DNA of 32,487 nt from Burkholderiales bacterium. Lineage in GTDB: Bacteria > Pseudomonadota > Gammaproteobacteria > Burkholderiales > Burkholderiaceae_C. The notes beneath the pieces were generated by a model. That model did not search any database. It was not told the origin of the DNA and was given only the letters and a program-made list of their open reading frames with translations. Position 1 is the stretch's first letter. Each line of letters begins with the position of its first letter. A program made the translations under genes and the position numbers. The DNA lies in contig JAECRO010000033.1 of the NCBI GenBank assembly GCA_016000195.1, positions 1 to 32,487 of the forward strand, read 5' to 3'. This document shows, in pieces, positions 21,711 to 30,272 of the stretch.

Positions 21711-24506
21711 ATGTCCGCCTTGCTTCTGGCCAGCGTGCTGGAGTCGGTGATGGATGCGGTCATCACCGTCAACCAGCAGCAAAAAATCGTCCTGTTCAAC
21801 CGTGCGGCTGAAAAGATGTTCGGCTGGCCCCGGCAGGAGGTCATGCAGCAGCCGCTTGAAAAGCTGATCCCCGCGCGCTTTCGCCCCGGCCATGGACGGC
21901 GGCTTGAACAGTTCGGCGTCACGGGCGCCACGGCACGCGGCATGGCGAAGTCCGGCGTCATGATTTACGGGCTGCGCGCCAACGGGCAGGAGTTTCCGAT
22001 TGACGTCTCGATCTCGCAGGTGGACACGCCCGAGGGCAAGCTGTTTACCGCCATGGTGTGGGACATCACCGGGCAGCAGGCGGCGCGGGCGCAATTAAAA
22101 CTGCTTGAAACCGGCGTTTCCCACCTGAACGACATGGTGCTCATCACCGAAGCCGAGCCGCGCAGCGAGCCGGGGCCGAGAATCGTGTTTGTCAACGCCG
22201 CGTTTGAGCGCCACACCGGCTACAGCTGCCAGGAAGTGATGGGCCGGTCCCCGCGCTTTTTGCAAGGCCCGCTGACGCAGCGGCTGGAACTCGACCGGAT
22301 CGGGGCCGCCCTCAGCGCGTGGCAGCCGGTTCGGGCCGAGCTGGTCAACTACACCAAGGCCGGGCAGGCGTTCTGGGCCGAAATCGACATCGTGCCGATT
22401 GCCGATGCCAGGGGCTGGTTTACCCACTGGATGTCGGTGCAGCGCGACATTAGCGAGCGCAAGCTCGCCGAGCAGGCGCTGGTTGACAGCGAGCAGCGCT
22501 ATGCGGCGCTGTTTGCATCGGCGCCGGTGCCGATGTGGGTGTTCGACTGGGCAAGCCGGAAATTCCTGACCGTGAACCAGGTGGCCATCGAGGACTACGG
22601 TTATTCGGCGGCGGAGTTCCTGTCGATGGGCATGCCCGAGATTCACGCCGACGCAGGACACGGCTTCTGGCCGCCTGACCTGGCCGGTGACGTGCAGCAG
22701 CGGCAGGGGTCGTGCCAGCACCGGCGCAAGGACGGCTCGCTTTTTTTCGCCGATGTCGTGGCCCGGCCGATTCAATACGCCGGACGGCCAGCGTGTTTCG
22801 TGGTGGCGCTGGACATGACGGCCCAGGCCAGGGCCGAAAAGGAGGTGCAGGATTACCTGTTCACCCTGCAGCGCGCCGCCGATGCAACCCAGGCCATCAC
22901 GCAGCACCTGACGCTCGAAGGCATGACGCAGGAGCTGGCCGAACAGGCGCGCGGCGTGATTGGCGCGCATCAGGCGGCCGTCACGCTGACCGCGCACGGC
23001 GACCCGGCGCACGGCGTTCATCCGCTGTCGCTGTCGCTGTCCGGCGAGTATGAGCCGTACCGCGCCCTGACGCCCCTGGCCCACGGCCCGGCCATTTATG
23101 CAAACAGCGGCCACGGCACCCGCCCGGCGCGCATGACGCAGGCCGGGTTGCAGGCGCATCCGGCCTGGCAGGCTGTTGGCAGCCCTGCCGGGAGGGACCG
23201 CATGCTGCGCGGCTGGCTGGCGGTACCGCTGACGGGACGGGATGGCCAGCAGATCGGGCTGCTGCAGCTGTCCGACAAATACGAGGGCGAGTTCACCCAG
23301 CAGGACGAGTATGTCGCGACAGAACTGGCGCAGCTGGCGTTCATCGCGATAGAAAACGTCAGCCTGCTGCAGGAGGTCAGCCAGCTCAATGTCGGGCTGG
23401 AGAAAAAAGTGGCCGAGCGCACGCTGGCGCTGGTGCGCCAGGAAGACCTGTTCCGCGCGCTGGCCGATCAGGCGCCGCAAGTCATCTGGACGCTGGACCA
23501 GAACGGAGACGTGAACTATTTCAACCGGGCCTGGTTTGACCTGGTGGGCGGCAGTCTGCGGGACTGGACCGGCAAGCAATGGTTTGCCGCCGTTCATCCT
23601 GAAGACTTGCCCGGCATCAAGGCGAACTGGCTGCTTGCCCAGGCAAGCCAGCAGCCTTTCTCGGGCCTCAGGCGCCTCCTGTGCAAGGATGGCAGCGTCC
23701 ACACCATGGCCTACCGGGCTTCGCCCGTGCGCGACGAGCAGGGCGTGGCGACCTTCTGGGTCGGCATTGATGCCGATGTGACCGAGATCAAGCGCATCGA
23801 GGCCGCCTTGCGCCTGTCCAACCAGGAGCTCGAAGCCTTCTCGTATTCGGTGTCCCACGACCTGCGCGCGCCGCTCAACACCATCAACGGCTTTGGCAGC
23901 CTGCTGGCCAGGCAGCTGGGCGGCGATGGCAACGAAAAGGTCAGGCACTACCTGGCCCGCATCCAGCAAGGCGTGGCGCAAATGGGCCAGATGATTGAAG
24001 ACCTGCTGTCACTGGCGCAGGTGGCGCGCGCGCAGTTGCGCAGCGTGCCGGTCGATTTGTCGGGCATGGCGCGCAGCATCCTGGACGAGTGGCAGGCCCG
24101 CCAGCCGCAGCGCGAGGTGCGTGTGCAGATTGAGCATGGGCTGCAAGTCCATGGCGACGAGCGGCTGCTCCGGGTGGCGATGGAAAACCTGCTGGGCAAC
24201 GCCTGGAAGTTCAGCGCGCAGCAGGCGCAGGCCTGCATCAGCGTCGGCCATCAATTCGATGTCGCCGGGTTGCCGGTATTTTTTGTGCGTGACAACGGGG
24301 CCGGCTTTGACATGGTGTATGCCGAAAAGCTGTTCCTTCCGTTTGAGCGGCTGCATGCGGTGTCGGAGTTTGCCGGAACCGGGGTCGGGCTGGCCACCGT
24401 CAGCCGCGTGATCGGGCGGCACGGCGGCAAGGTCTGGGCCGAGGCTGCGCCCGGGCGCGGGGCGACTTTTTTCTTCACGCTTCCCCGGCAGACGCTTGTC
24501 GCCTGA
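21711..24506 (+). CDS. Multi-PAS/GAF sensor histidine kinase
   Basis: This protein of about 931 residues has no transmembrane segment and should be a soluble sensor kinase. In order: PAS1 (about 5-120), PAS2 (about 135-255, with GRSPRFLQGP), PAS3 (about 265-385), a GAF-like domain (about 395-560), PAS4 (about 580-695), HisKA with phospho-acceptor H716 in FSYSVSHDLRAPLNTI, and HATPase_c with the N box MENLLGNAWKFS, DNGAGFDM, FERLH and GTGVGLATV. This tail is like phytochrome-type kinases, but the GAF domain lacks an obvious chromophore cysteine motif. ATG 21711 has GGAG at the right spacing; ATG 21678 is also in frame. No response regulator is adjacent, so its partner is unknown. Confidence 0.88.
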   Translation: MSALLLASVLESVMDAVITVNQQQKIVLFNRAAEKMFGWPRQEVMQQPLEKLIPARFRPGHGRRLEQFGVTGATARGMAKSGVMIYGLRANGQEFPIDVSISQVDTPEGKLFTAMVWDITGQQAARAQLKLLETGVSHLNDMVLITEAEPRSEPGPRIVFVNAAFERHTGYSCQEVMGRSPRFLQGPLTQRLELDRIGAALSAWQPVRAELVNYTKAGQAFWAEIDIVPIADARGWFTHWMSVQRDISERKLAEQALVDSEQRYAALFASAPVPMWVFDWASRKFLTVNQVAIEDYGYSAAEFLSMGMPEIHADAGHGFWPPDLAGDVQQRQGSCQHRRKDGSLFFADVVARPIQYAGRPACFVVALDMTAQARAEKEVQDYLFTLQRAADATQAITQHLTLEGMTQELAEQARGVIGAHQAAVTLTAHGDPAHGVHPLSLSLSGEYEPYRALTPLAHGPAIYANSGHGTRPARMTQAGLQAHPAWQAVGSPAGRDRMLRGWLAVPLTGRDGQQIGLLQLSDKYEGEFTQQDEYVATELAQLAFIAIENVSLLQEVSQLNVGLEKKVAERTLALVRQEDLFRALADQAPQVIWTLDQNGDVNYFNRAWFDLVGGSLRDWTGKQWFAAVHPEDLPGIKANWLLAQASQQPFSGLRRLLCKDGSVHTMAYRASPVRDEQGVATFWVGIDADVTEIKRIEAALRLSNQELEAFSYSVSHDLRAPLNTINGFGSLLARQLGGDGNEKVRHYLARIQQGVAQMGQMIEDLLSLAQVARAQLRSVPVDLSGMARSILDEWQARQPQREVRVQIEHGLQVHGDERLLRVAMENLLGNAWKFSAQQAQACISVGHQFDVAGLPVFFVRDNGAGFDMVYAEKLFLPFERLHAVSEFAGTGVGLATVSRVIGRHGGKVWAEAAPGRGATFFFTLPRQTLVA

Positions 24507-25631
24507 TCAAGGCCGGCTGTCTTCTGCCGCCAGCCCGGCATTTGTGGGCAGAAGGCTGCGGTTCAGCAGCGCATGCCGCTCGTCCCGGGGCAGGCCGGCC
24601 AGCCGTTTGACGGCAGCGTAGAACTGCGGCCAGTCGCGCCCCTGGCGCTCAAACAGGGCTTCAAAGCCGGGCGCCAGCTCGTCATAGGCCGCCTGCGCGC
24701 CAAAGGATGCATTGTTGGCGTGCGCCACCCACGGGTCGTAGCCCGCATAGCCGTCCCACGAAGCCTTGAGCTGGGCATAGCGCGCCCTGAAATTCTGCAT
24801 TGCTATGTTTTTGAGAGCTGCTTGTGCAGGTGGGGCGTGCGCTGGAGCCTTGTTTGGTTCATAAATGGCATTCAGTTCCTGGCGCGTGGCCAGCGTCAGC
24901 GCCCGGAACTGCTGGCGCCGGCCGTCAAAGCGCAGATAGGCTTCGAGCGCTTCATCGCGGCCCTGGCGGGGCTGCGCCGCCAGCCAGCGCTGCACGCCCA
25001 GCCGCTCGACGGCCGTTGCGAATGATTCGTTGAACACCGTGTCGCCGGGCGCATAAACCACCTGGTGCGCAAGTTCGTGAAACACCAGCCGCGCCAGTTC
25101 GCCTTCCGGGTAGCGGATGAAGGTGCTCAGCAGCGGGTCGCCGCCGGCCCAGTTCATCCAGCCCAGTGTGGAGTAGGCCGGCACGCCATGGACGCTGGTC
25201 TCCAGCCCCTGGGCGGCGAGCCGCGCGGCCTCGGCCCGGGCTTCGGGTTCGCTGAAGTAGCCCCGGTAGCCGACGCAGCCGGCCAGCGGAAAACACCAGG
25301 TCTTCAGCGTCAGCGAGAACTCGGGCGCGGCCACCACGTTCCAGACCACGGCGCTGCGCTGCAGGTCGGCATAGCGGTGGTAGCTCGGGTTGTCGGGCAG
25401 GCTGAGTTCGGTGACGGCAAAGCGGCGGATGCGCTGCGCCAGCACCAGCCGGCTTTTCAGCGGCGCCGGGGTCTGGCTGTCGCCCAGCCACTCATCCACC
25501 GGACGCGCCGCATTGAGCACCGTCAGGTGGCCGCTGACCGACTGCCAGTAGTAGCCCATGTCGGCGCAGCCGGCCAGGCTGGCGGCGGCCACGCCAGCGG
25601 CCATTGCGCGCCTGAATCGTGTCAAGGCCAT
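24507..25631 (-). CDS. Predicted aminopeptidase lipoprotein (PF10023)
   Basis: This 374-residue predicted zinc peptidase has a lipoprotein signal MALTRFRRAMAAGVAAASLA-G with lipobox cysteine C22, so it should be membrane-anchored on the periplasmic side. HELAH at residues 185-189 is the HExxH zinc motif and E202 in NESFAT the likely third ligand. YRGYFSE and AYSTLGWMNWAGGDPLLSTF are typical of PF10023. The substrate is unknown. AGGAG lies 8 nt before the ATG. Residues about 259-280 (PNKAPAHAPPAQAALKNIAM) are encoded by a repeat copy and extend the family sequence. Its stop abuts that of the convergent kinase as TGATCA. Confidence 0.88.
   Translation of the reverse strand: MALTRFRRAMAAGVAAASLAGCADMGYYWQSVSGHLTVLNAARPVDEWLGDSQTPAPLKSRLVLAQRIRRFAVTELSLPDNPSYHRYADLQRSAVVWNVVAAPEFSLTLKTWCFPLAGCVGYRGYFSEPEARAEAARLAAQGLETSVHGVPAYSTLGWMNWAGGDPLLSTFIRYPEGELARLVFHELAHQVVYAPGDTVFNESFATAVERLGVQRWLAAQPRQGRDEALEAYLRFDGRRQQFRALTLATRQELNAIYEPNKAPAHAPPAQAALKNIAMQNFRARYAQLKASWDGYAGYDPWVAHANNASFGAQAAYDELAPGFEALFERQGRDWPQFYAAVKRLAGLPRDERHALLNRSLLPTNAGLAAEDSRP
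24802..24862. repeat. Dispersed repeat copy R7 (in coding sequence)
   Basis: The core GCTA-N9-GAGC (one mismatch) at 24802-24818 is followed by TGCTTGTGCAGG and GCGCTGGAGCC, matching the longer pattern. It lies in frame in the aminopeptidase gene. Confidence 0.75.
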
Positions 25632-25645
25632 TGCGCGTGCTCCTG

Positions 25646-25825
25646 TCAGGCCGCCTGCGCCTTGACCCGGTAGTCGCCGCGCAGGTTGAATACCCTGACG
25701 ATGCTGCCGCAGGCGATGCCGCGCGCGGCGGCATCCTGCGCATGCATCTCCAGCACCTGCAGGGAAATCATGGCCGCTGGCCCGGCGGCGGTGGCGGCGG
25801 GACGTGTTTTCAGTGAGGTGTTCAT
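25646..25825 (-). pseudogene. Molybdopterin oxidoreductase stub (ends retained)
   Basis: A 59-codon frame reads MNTSLKTRPAATAAGPAAMI, then QVLEMHAQDAAARGIACG and SIVRVFNLRGDYRV. The second half is the molybdopterin-dinucleotide-binding domain of DMSO-reductase-family enzymes (x-H-x-x-D-A-A-x-R-G-I ... V-R-V-F-N-x-R-G), whose full proteins exceed 600 residues. The first 15 residues look like a native N-terminus, so nearly the whole catalytic protein has been deleted. It lies 14 bp before the aminopeptidase start, whose ribosome site follows its stop, so it was probably the upstream gene of that operon. Whether the short peptide is made is unknown. Confidence 0.6.
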
Positions 25826-25981
25826 GGGTGAACTCTATAGCGAATGGCATTGGCAGCGGGCGGCCTGCGAGGCGTCCGGGGGCCGGCAGTCCTGGCCCGC
25901 AAACACTGGTGTCATGGAAAACCCGCAAGTTCTTTTTTGTTACAGTGGCCGATATTGAAATACAACTTGCGAAACGAAGCC
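25826..25981. other. Divergent intergenic region
   Basis: This 156-bp region separates the molybdopterin stub from the ABC substrate-binding pseudogene. The right half near 25935-25975 is AT-richer and may hold the latter's promoter; no confident hexamers are seen. Confidence 0.35.
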
Positions 25982-26625
25982 ATGACTCTTACCCGCAGAA
26001 CATTTTCAATCAGTTCCGGCGCTGCCCTGCTGGCGGGCTTCACGACCGCCCGCGCCCAGTCTGACGGCAAGATCATCCTGGGGCAGTCGGCTGCCTTCAC
26101 CGGGCCGGCCGCGCAGCTGGGCATCCAGTTCTACCAGGGCGCCAAGCTGTACTTTGACCGTGCCAATGCCCAGGGCGGCATGGGCCGGCAGCAAATTGAA
26201 ATCCTCAGGCTCGACGATGGCTATGAGCCTGCCCGCTGTGCTGAAAACACCCAAAAACTGATGGCGAACGATGTGTTCGCGCTGTTTGGCTACATCGGCA
26301 CCCCGACCAGCGCTGTGGCGCTGCCGATGGCCACCCGGGAGAAGATTCCCTTCATTGCGCCGTTTACCGGGGCCATGGCATTGCGCGAACCGTTCAACCG
26401 TTACGCCTTTCATATTCGTGCCTCGTACAACGATGAAACCGCGCTCATCGTGAAGCAGCTGACCAACATGGGCTGAAAAAAATCGCCGTGTTCCACCAGA
26501 ACGATGCCTACGGCAAGGCCGGCCTGGATGGCGTCACCCTGGCGCTGGGCGGCGCGAGCCTGAAGCCGGTGGCCCAGGCCACGGTGGAGCGTTTCACCCA
26601 TTTGGTACTGCTCCGCAGATACTGA
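25982..26625 (+). pseudogene. Branched-chain amino acid-type ABC substrate-binding protein, broken
   Basis: The start MTLTRRTFSISSGAALLAGF is a signal peptide with a twin-arginine-like TRRTF. IILGQSAAFTGPAAQLG, FGYIGTPTSAVALP and IPFIAPFTGAMALREPF are typical of the LivJ-like periplasmic binding family (Peripla_BP_6). The frame stops at 26474-26476 after QLTNMG, but the other frame continues at 26473 as LKKIAVFHQNDAYGKAGLDG, the expected next segment, so one base has been lost. That frame ends at 26623-26625 shortly after ATVER, when about 180 further residues would be expected. With a frameshift and a missing 3' half it cannot be functional. Confidence 0.8.
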
Positions 26626-26696
26626 AAAACCGGTGTAACCCGCATGGATATTGGGTTTCAAGCATTTCGGTGCTCAGTCAACTGCTTTTTCTGGGT

Positions 26697-27533
26697 TCAG
26701 TGCGCCTTGTCGTGCTTTTCGAACGGCTCCGACTCGGGCGGCGCTGCATCGACCGCCGTCACCTCGACGCGCATGTCGTCCATTTGCAGCGGCTGCAGGC
26801 CGTAGTCTGAAATAAAGGCCACATCCGCCGCATCATGGCCGTAGGCCAGCACGATGCGGCCGCCGCGCGGCTCGTCCTGCGTGGCGTCAAAGGCATACCA
26901 GCGCCCGCCCACGAAGGCTTCAAACCAGGCATGCAGGTCCATCGGCTTGAGCCCGTGCAGGTAGCCCACCACCATGCGCGCCGGAATCTGCAGGCTGCGG
27001 CACAGCGCAATGCCCACATGCGCAAAGTCGCGGCATACGCCCGCACCGTGGTCCAGCGTGTCCAGCGCATCGGTGGTGGCCGAGCTGACGCCGTAGCGGT
27101 ATTGAAGGTTCTGGTGAATCCAGGCCCGTATCGTTTCCACCTGGGCATAGCCCGGCGGCGTGGTGCCCACCACCGCCAGCGCTTTTTGCAGCATCTTGTC
27201 CGACGGGCAGTAGCGGCTTTGCAGCAGGTAATGCAGCACCTCGGCCGGCAGATCGGTGATGGGGGTGTGCGGCGCGTCGTGCGCGACCGCGATATGGTCT
27301 TCGACCTCCATCGTCACCTCGACCCTGATGTGCATCTGGCCCTGCGGCACGATCAGGCGCTGGCAGAGGTTGCCGTAGTTGTCCACGTATTCGTCCACCG
27401 GCACCCACGGTTGCAGGTCGTAGCGCTCGCTGACCACCCACTGCGTCAGGCCGCTGCGCGGACGCAGCATGGCGATCATGGGGCAATCCGACACGGCGGT
27501 AATGCTGATGGAGCAGGCAGCTTTGAGCTTCAT
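26697..27533 (-). CDS. Transglutaminase-like family protein
   Basis: This 278-residue protein combines a bacterial transglutaminase N-terminal domain (MLRPRSGLTQWVVSERYDL, VDEYVDNYGN) with a papain-like transglutaminase core. The triad is C167 in GAGVCRDFAHVGIALCR, H201 in MDLHAWFEAFV and D216 in YAFDATQ. These proteins are usually predicted cysteine proteases or amidases and occur beside alpha-E and circularly permuted ATP-grasp proteins, which are absent here. No signal peptide is evident. The start is fixed by the conserved N-terminus although no Shine-Dalgarno sequence is visible. Confidence 0.88.
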   Translation of the reverse strand: MKLKAACSISITAVSDCPMIAMLRPRSGLTQWVVSERYDLQPWVPVDEYVDNYGNLCQRLIVPQGQMHIRVEVTMEVEDHIAVAHDAPHTPITDLPAEVLHYLLQSRYCPSDKMLQKALAVVGTTPPGYAQVETIRAWIHQNLQYRYGVSSATTDALDTLDHGAGVCRDFAHVGIALCRSLQIPARMVVGYLHGLKPMDLHAWFEAFVGGRWYAFDATQDEPRGGRIVLAYGHDAADVAFISDYGLQPLQMDDMRVEVTAVDAAPPESEPFEKHDKAH

Positions 27534-27879
27534 GGGGAAAAGGAAAATAAAAGTGACAGTGAAAAATCGCTTTAGCTTAGCCGTTTCGCGGCGCCAGGCT
27601 TGTACGGCTGAACGCCGCCCCTGCGCTGGCGCGCTCCGGCGCCGTACAGCTTAACAAGCTTGCATGGCAATTGAAAATTTTATTAAAAGTGCTGCTTGCG
27701 CAGGATTGGCAAGCGCTGATAGCTATTAAAAAAATAGCATCGAAAGGCGGGCGCCGGGCCGAACGGCAGCTGCCCTTGCCAAGCCGCCCGTGGGGCAGAT
27801 GACGCCCGGAAAAATGCCCGCCCGCCATCGCAAGGGCCGGCAAACGCAGGAAAATGCCGGCAAACGCCGTGAGTGCGGC
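27534..27879. other. Intergenic with inverted repeats and repeat copy R8
   Basis: This 346-bp stretch has no convincing gene. It contains an inverted repeat TGTACGGC (27601-27608)/GCCGTACA (27641-27648), the small palindrome AGCTTAACAAGCT (27648-27660), and repeat copy R8. The left part may hold the transglutaminase promoter. Confidence 0.5.
27675..27750. repeat. Dispersed repeat copy R8 (intergenic)
   Basis: TGCTTGCGCAGG and AAGCGCT precede a perfect core GCTA-N9-TAGC at 27722-27738. This intergenic copy shows both halves of the family pattern. Confidence 0.75.
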
Positions 27880-28131
27880 CTATCGGCCCACCACCGACCA
27901 GCCCGCTTGCTGGTTGGCCTTGTTGTTCTCGTATTCCCACGCCGTGCCGCAGCGGTCGCAGCGGTAGCTGGTGATGGTGACTGGCGCGGAACCGCGCTTT
28001 TCCTGGCGGTTGGCGCCCTGCACCAGTTCGGGATGCCCGGGCGCCTTGCGCCAGTTGCGCTGGATGCCGGCGCACGAATCGCACAGCTCCATCTTTTTCA
28101 GTTCGTTCTTTCGGTTCAGGTCTTCGGTCAT
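27880..28131 (-). CDS. Small zinc-ribbon protein of unknown function
   Basis: This 83-residue protein has two CxxC pairs, CDSC near residue 17 and CDRC near residue 60, spaced as in a zinc ribbon, with intervening basic sequence (GIQRNWRKAPGHPELVQG) and an aromatic C-terminus (GTAWEYENN). I do not recognise a named family. The start at 28131 has a weak GAAGAG site; an in-frame ATG at 28236 would add 35 low-complexity residues. It stands alone on the minus strand between repeat-bearing spacers. Confidence 0.65.
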   Translation of the reverse strand: MTEDLNRKNELKKMELCDSCAGIQRNWRKAPGHPELVQGANRQEKRGSAPVTITSYRCDRCGTAWEYENNKANQQAGWSVVGR

Positions 28132-28432
28132 GGTGTTGCTCTTCAGATGGGGCGAGGGTGCCTTGGATGTGGGGGTCGATTGTCGCTCTTCGGTCATCCG
28201 GATTGACGCGGACTTCCCGTCAGGCGCCTCCGCCACCAGGCAAGCGCAAGCAGGCGCAGCGTTGTGATCGAATCAAGCACATGGCGCTGTGCGCGCCGGG
28301 CTTCCCCGAGGCAGGAAATCCTGGGGAACGGCAGGCACTTGGCGCTATAAATTTAGTAGCTATTCATGCCCATGGTGAAAGCGGAGCAAGCGGAAATGGC
28401 TTGAAATTGCTATAAATTTCCGACTCAATCCG
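28132..28432. other. Intergenic with repeat copy R9
   Basis: No gene is recognisable. The right part holds repeat copy R9 and the inverted repeat CGGAAAT (28391-28397)/ATTTCCG (28416-28422), which may end transcription of the PLD-family gene. Confidence 0.45.
28344..28415. repeat. Dispersed repeat copy R9 (intergenic)
   Basis: A perfect core GCTA-N9-TAGC is at 28344-28360, followed by GAAAGCGGAGCAAGC. A second GCTATAAATTT lies at 28410, suggesting a partial or inverted end. Confidence 0.65.
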
Positions 28433-30112
28433 CTACAGCATTTCGTCAGGCGCCAAAGGCCCGATCAGCTTGAGCAGCAGCCTTAGCGTCATGCTGACAT
28501 CCGGTTCAGTTGTCGCGTCCTTGAGGCCGGATCCTTGCGGCGCGCGCCATACCAGTTTTCCATTGACCCGTTCCACATGGTAGGCGCCGCTCGTCAGTGC
28601 GGGCTCGATCATTCGGGTGGCTTCCAGCGCCAGAACGCGGTTTCGGATGATGATGGCCACCTCGCTATTTTGCAGTTTAGAACGCAGATCCAGGTTCATC
28701 GAACCGACTACCAGCAGACGGCCATCCACCACCACCACCTTGGCATGAAGGCTGGCGCGCGAGCTGCCTTTTGATCCTCCCGTAGAGCCTGCGCCCCAGC
28801 TAAAGCTTCTGACGGTGCTTTCCTGGTCGGCGCGCATTTCATAAATTTCAATGCCCATCGCCAGCAGCGCTTCACGATAGCGGGTATAGCCTGCGTGCGC
28901 GGCGGGTGCATCGTTGGAGGCTAGCGAGTTCGTCAGCACCCGAGCCCGCACGCCACGCCGCCGCAGCTCGGCAAACTGCCCCATCATGACTTCGCCCGGA
29001 ACAAAATAAGGCGAAACGATCAGCAAATCGGTTTTTGCCTGGGACATGAGTTGCAGCAGCCCATCCACCGCCGTTTCCTGCGCTTCTGCCACATCGTCGG
29101 CGTCAGCAGCAATCTTGGACGGCTGGTCCACCAGCAAGACAGACGGCGCCCAGGTCCAGGTCAGCAGGCTCAGGTCGGTCGAGTCGGGCAGGGCGGTGGC
29201 GTTATTGGGCGCCGGTGTCGGGTTTTTGGCTGGTATTGGCCTATCTGATCCCGCTGGGGGTGGGGCGCCTGAAGGCGCTTCGGGACTGGCGGCTGCCGGT
29301 TTCGGCTTGAGCAGTTCAATTTCCCTGGCGGTCATCAGCGACTGCACGGGATAGGCGAGTGGATTGTTCCAGTACTGGTCAAAGCTGCGCGACAGGTCGC
29401 GGGCAATGCGTCCGGCTGCCAGCACGTCAATGTCCACAAAGTTTGTGCCTTCGCTCTGGCCGAAATAGGTTTCGCCCAGGTTGCGCCCGCCTGTGATCGC
29501 GACCGCGTTGTCGGCGACAAAAATCTTGTTGTGCATGCGCCGCTGCATGCGCGCCACGTCCTTGAGGTTGCTCAGGATTCGCAACATCATGGAGCCGCGC
29601 CCGCCCGGCAGCGGGTTGAACAGGCGCAGCTCAAAATTCTTTTCAAAGGCCAGCGTCAAGACCTGCGCGTTCTTGCCCGAGGTATTGAAGTCGTCCAGCA
29701 GGATGCGGATACGCACGCCGCGCCCGGCCGCTTCGCGCAGCGCGTCAAACATGCGTTCGGTGGTGTCGTCGGCAAAAATCGCGTAATACTGGATGTCCAG
29801 CGTTTTCTGCGCCGCCTTGATCAGCGTCATGCGGCTGGTAAAGGCCAGCTCGGCATTGCCCACCAGGGCAAAGCCGGAGTCGTTGCGGGTGCCGGCCTTG
29901 TCTGCACGGGCCTGCACCAACTGGCCCAGCCGGGTTTCCATCGGGTTGGCCAGCGCCATTGAAACCGGACGATCCACGGCGCTTGGCAAGGAGGCACATC
30001 CAGTCACCCAGAAGCTCAAAAAAACCAGGCACAGCCACTGCCGGGCACGGTGACGACGATGTGTTGGCGCGGTCAGGGCGGGGCTGGGATGCAGCGCGGC
30101 AGGAGTTTGCAT
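28433..30112 (-). CDS. Phospholipase D / cardiolipin synthase-like lipoprotein
   Basis: This 559-residue protein has two PLD HKD motifs: H194-x-K196-x4-D201 in MHNKIFVADNAVAITGGRN and a second in LHAKVVVVDGRLLVVGSMN near residue 455. The paired motifs form one active site that forms or cleaves phosphodiester bonds, as in cardiolipin synthases of the ClsC type. The N-terminus after M1 has a hydrophobic segment and lipobox FWVTGC with C39, so it should be a periplasm-facing lipoprotein. Between the halves lies a Pro/Ala-rich linker (about residues 280-325). I chose ATG 30112; the open frame extends to 30244 without homology. It follows uup on the same strand. Confidence 0.88.
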   Translation of the reverse strand: MQTPAALHPSPALTAPTHRRHRARQWLCLVFLSFWVTGCASLPSAVDRPVSMALANPMETRLGQLVQARADKAGTRNDSGFALVGNAELAFTSRMTLIKAAQKTLDIQYYAIFADDTTERMFDALREAAGRGVRIRILLDDFNTSGKNAQVLTLAFEKNFELRLFNPLPGGRGSMMLRILSNLKDVARMQRRMHNKIFVADNAVAITGGRNLGETYFGQSEGTNFVDIDVLAAGRIARDLSRSFDQYWNNPLAYPVQSLMTAREIELLKPKPAAASPEAPSGAPPPAGSDRPIPAKNPTPAPNNATALPDSTDLSLLTWTWAPSVLLVDQPSKIAADADDVAEAQETAVDGLLQLMSQAKTDLLIVSPYFVPGEVMMGQFAELRRRGVRARVLTNSLASNDAPAAHAGYTRYREALLAMGIEIYEMRADQESTVRSFSWGAGSTGGSKGSSRASLHAKVVVVDGRLLVVGSMNLDLRSKLQNSEVAIIIRNRVLALEATRMIEPALTSGAYHVERVNGKLVWRAPQGSGLKDATTEPDVSMTLRLLLKLIGPLAPDEML

Positions 30113-30272
30113 GATGCTGGCTACTCTAGCGCAAGCCCTTGGTGCTCGACTCTGCCGGGCGGGCGGTTCTGGCTCTTCTTTGTGTAGGCGGCCCGCGTGA
30201 CGGCGTGCCAGCGCAGAGGTGTTGCCGCCCGCTGAACCTTTCACGGCAACAGCCCGCGGGCTGCCAACGGGC
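30113..30272. other. Intergenic between uup and PLD-family gene
   Basis: This 160-bp region contains the perfect palindrome CAGCCCGCGGGCTG (30250-30263) just after the uup stop, without a T tract. No gene is visible. Confidence 0.4.

Noticed and set aside
22180-22270. LOV photoreceptor domain in PAS2 of the kinase
   Set aside because: The segment is GRSPRFLQGP; the photoactive cysteine of GRNCRFLQG is Pro, and this form is common in ordinary PAS domains.
22095-23981. Long minus-strand frame antisense to the histidine kinase
   Set aside because: No recognisable motifs; it is a shadow of the kinase codons.
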